Assembly (NCBI GenBank): GCA_023014485.1
Contig: JAJOZX010012224.1
Coordinates: forward strand, 48,990-112,989
DNA: 64,000 nucleotides
Direction: 5' to 3'
Source: Bathynomus jamesi
Lineage: Eukaryota; Arthropoda; Malacostraca; Isopoda; Cirolanidae
Both the position numbers and the translations under genes were made by a program. The notes under the pieces were generated by a model. That model did not search any database. It was not told the origin of the DNA and worked only from the letters and a program-made list of their open reading frames with translations. Of this stretch, positions 62,201 to 64,000 are shown in pieces. Every line of letters starts with the position of its first letter. The first letter of the stretch is position 1.

Positions 62201-64000
62201 TCAGGACACGTCTCTGAGGATTTCCCCATAGAAGAAATTGTTAAGTACAGAGTTGTGTTTTTAAGTAATTTGTAAACATTTGAAAAATCAGTATTATTAA
62301 CAGTTAATATTTAGTATTGAGCCAGAATTTACAAGAAACACAGTGAACATTTCAGACACCAGTGATACATTTGCTTTTATTGAAACAGTAATTTTAACAG
62401 AGAGTTAATTGTAACAGAGAGTTAATTGTAACACAGAGTTAATTGTAACAGAGAGTTAATTGTAACAGAGAGTTAATTGTAACACAGAGTTAATTGTAAC
62501 ACAGAGAGTCACAGAGAGTAAATTTCAAGAGAGTTAATTTAAAGAGAGTTAATTTCAAAGAGAGTTAATTTCAAGAGTTAATTTCAAGAGAGTTAATTTC
62601 AAAGAGAGTTAATTTCAAAGAGAGTTAATTTCAAAGAGAGTTAATTTCAAAGAGAGTTAATTTCAGAGAGTTAATTTCAGTTATTTTCACTGTTATATTC
62701 AGTATAGAATAATTTCATTTTATGTATCAAACATAATAGTATCGTACCTTCATGTACATTCGAGTGAAATGTTGTTTACATTTTATATTTTTGTTTGCAA
62801 ATTTTTTTCAATTACTGAATTGAATTGACTTGAAAATTAAGAGAGAGAGAGTTTAGAGAGAGTTTATAGAGTTATAGAGTTACTTGAAGCAGTTTCAAGT
62901 CCCATTTTCAGTTTTCAGACAGTTTCAGTTGGTTGTAACCAAAAGGGACAACCAAACCCCAGAGATTTATAAAGATACTTGAAGTAGTTTTGAAGTCAGT
63001 TTTGAAGTCATTTTTTGAAGTCATTTTTGAAGTCAGTTTTTGAAGTCAGTTTTTGAAGTCAGTCGGTTGCACCAAGAGAGTCAACCAAAACAGAGGTTAA
63101 TCGTCTCCACTTGAATAGAGATCAAGTGCAGTCATTTTCCATTTTTAGTTAATTTCAAGTTAGACAGTTTAAGTATAGAGATACTTGATTGCATTTCAAG
63201 TAAGTCGGTTGCACCAAGAGGGTCAACCAAAACAGAGGTTAATCGTCTCCACTTGAATAGAGATCAAGTGCAGTCATTTTCCATTTTCAGTTAGTTGCAA
63301 ATCAGTTTTCAGTTTCAGAAGGTTGCATCCAAGAGGGACAACCACCCTAGAGATTTCAGTTATATTCGAAGTCAGAGTTATATTCGAAGTCAGAGTTATA
63401 TTCGAAGTCAGAGTTTTATTCGAAGTTAGAGAGTTTTATATTTGAAGTTAGAGAGTTCAAGTCAAAGTTAGTTTTTAAGTCGAAGTTAGTTTTTCAAGTC
63501 CCAAGTTTTCAATGCAGTCAATTGAATTCAACCTTTTTTTTTGTGTTCAAGAGATTTAATTGAACCTTTTTTTTGTTGTAAAAGAGAATTAAATTCAACC
63601 TGAATTGACCCATTTGTCTTTAGTTTAACTTTTTTTTTGTTTAAAGGAAATTGACCGATTTGTCTTTTTCATGCCATTGTTACGTATATAATATATAGTT
63701 ATGTAATTCATTATTTGTAACCAAAATAGTTTTTACAATTGTTTGTAACGATTTGGTAATTATTGTAATGTATATGAGGAACATGCCGTCCCTTTTTGTT
63801 GAACTCTTTTAATTTTTTGTTCTAAGTAGTGTGACAAGCAATCTTTAAAAAAAAAAAAAAAAAGAGCAAAGTGCTCACGAAAGATGTAATTATCAATTTC
63901 AGACTTATACCCCCCGCTTAGTCACTCAATTCCCCCGAATGTCGTACTCCAAACTTTGTTTTTTATTTATTAAAAAAAAAAAAAAAAAAACAACCCCAGT
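59262..64000 (+). repeat. Macrosatellite unit 13, cut by the window end
   Basis: About 4.74 kb of the unit is present; it stops after the T/A tract. It belongs with units 9-12 by its eleven-module minisatellite. It is unusual in having several base substitutions rather than indels: AATTTCATTTTA near 62711, CCTTCATGTACA near 62751, TTGAAAATTAAG near 62831, CAAGTCCCATT near 62898 and ACCACCCTAGAG near 63342. GTCCCTTTTTGTTG near 63788 has lost the CTCC of its homologues. Confidence 0.95.
60151..61976 (+). mobile_element. LTR-like segment of unit 13
   Basis: 1826 bp, six-G polypurine run upstream, all landmark motifs intact; 66-codon frame 60626-60826 open. The substitutions typical of unit 13 lie downstream of this segment. 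Confidence 0.45.

Larger units (their letters stand above)
1..64000. repeat. Tandem macrosatellite array, about 4.93 kb period, 12 full units plus one partial
   Basis: The same AT-rich sequence recurs head to tail from the first to the last base, always in the same orientation, with no spacer and no unrelated insertion. Anchor words such as TAATTATGTAAAATC, TGTAAAAAGTGAAC and TGGCGACCCTACTACC each occur once per unit at matching offsets. Unit lengths counted from the anchor are 4932, 4926, 4908, 4923, 4938, 4912, 4924, 4893, 4954, 4991, 4981 and 4979 bp, with a final 4739 bp partial. No unique sequence is seen at either end, so the true array is longer than the window. The phase used here is arbitrary. 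If the unit derives from an LTR element, its natural start is the TGT at unit position 891. Confidence 0.99.

Noticed and set aside
1..64000. CRISPR array
   Set aside because: Repeats are either multi-kilobase or contiguous minisatellites; there are no short direct repeats separated by unique spacers and no cas genes.
1..64000. rDNA, histone or tRNA gene cluster
   Set aside because: The period is similar to some gene clusters, but no rRNA core motif, histone frame or cloverleaf was found on either strand.

Overview
The whole 64 kb window is one head-to-tail array of a roughly 4.93 kb AT-rich repeat (a macrosatellite). There are twelve complete units, and the last base of the window cuts a thirteenth. 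Neither edge of the array is visible. Taking the first base of the window as an arbitrary phase, units start at 1, 4933, 9859, 14767, 19690, 24628, 29540, 34464, 39357, 44311, 49302, 54283 and 59262. Lengths run from 4893 to 4991 bp. Units are nearly identical by eye and differ mostly by one-base indels, a few shared substitutions and copy number in short internal minisatellites. No unit has an open frame longer than about 100 codons and no recognisable protein, rRNA or tRNA gene was found. The DNA is therefore eukaryotic non-coding sequence. The retroelement-like signals below suggest an animal, perhaps an arthropod, but nothing in the window fixes the species.

Each unit has a consistent internal plan, described on unit 1. 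Bases 1-876 are AT-rich and hold a diverged 151-bp duplication. Bases 877-887 are a polypurine run (A, seven G, AAA) followed three bases later by TGTAAAAAG. Bases 891-2717 have the layout of a long terminal repeat: TGT...ACA ends, a CRE-like palindrome, a TATA box, an AATAAA signal, a candidate intron and a compact GC-rich hairpin island. From 2718 there is TT and then TGGCGACC, a plausible primer-binding site, and the same octamer occurs twice more just upstream. Bases 2740-4330 are a non-coding, repeat-rich leader with purine-rich minisatellites and eight small hairpins of two types. Bases 4331-4932 carry a compound hairpin, long A and T/A tracts and a further stem-loop.

The reading I favour is that the unit equals one LTR plus one non-coding internal region of a non-autonomous LTR retrotransposon (LARD-like), amplified as LTR-internal-LTR-internal by unequal exchange. 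This is inference. The order PPT / TGT...ACA / PBS is visible in all thirteen units, but the primer match is only 8-9 bases and no gag or pol remnant exists to confirm it.

The array is not homogeneous. Units 9-13 share a longer purine minisatellite (11 instead of 6-8 modules) and a distinctive junction after it. Units 3-7 share a TGAA duplication near the unit end, and subsets of units 4-7 share other markers. Unit 8 has a cluster of deletions and unit 13 a cluster of substitutions. The pattern looks like local spread of variants by exchange or conversion, with some residual long-read error possible.
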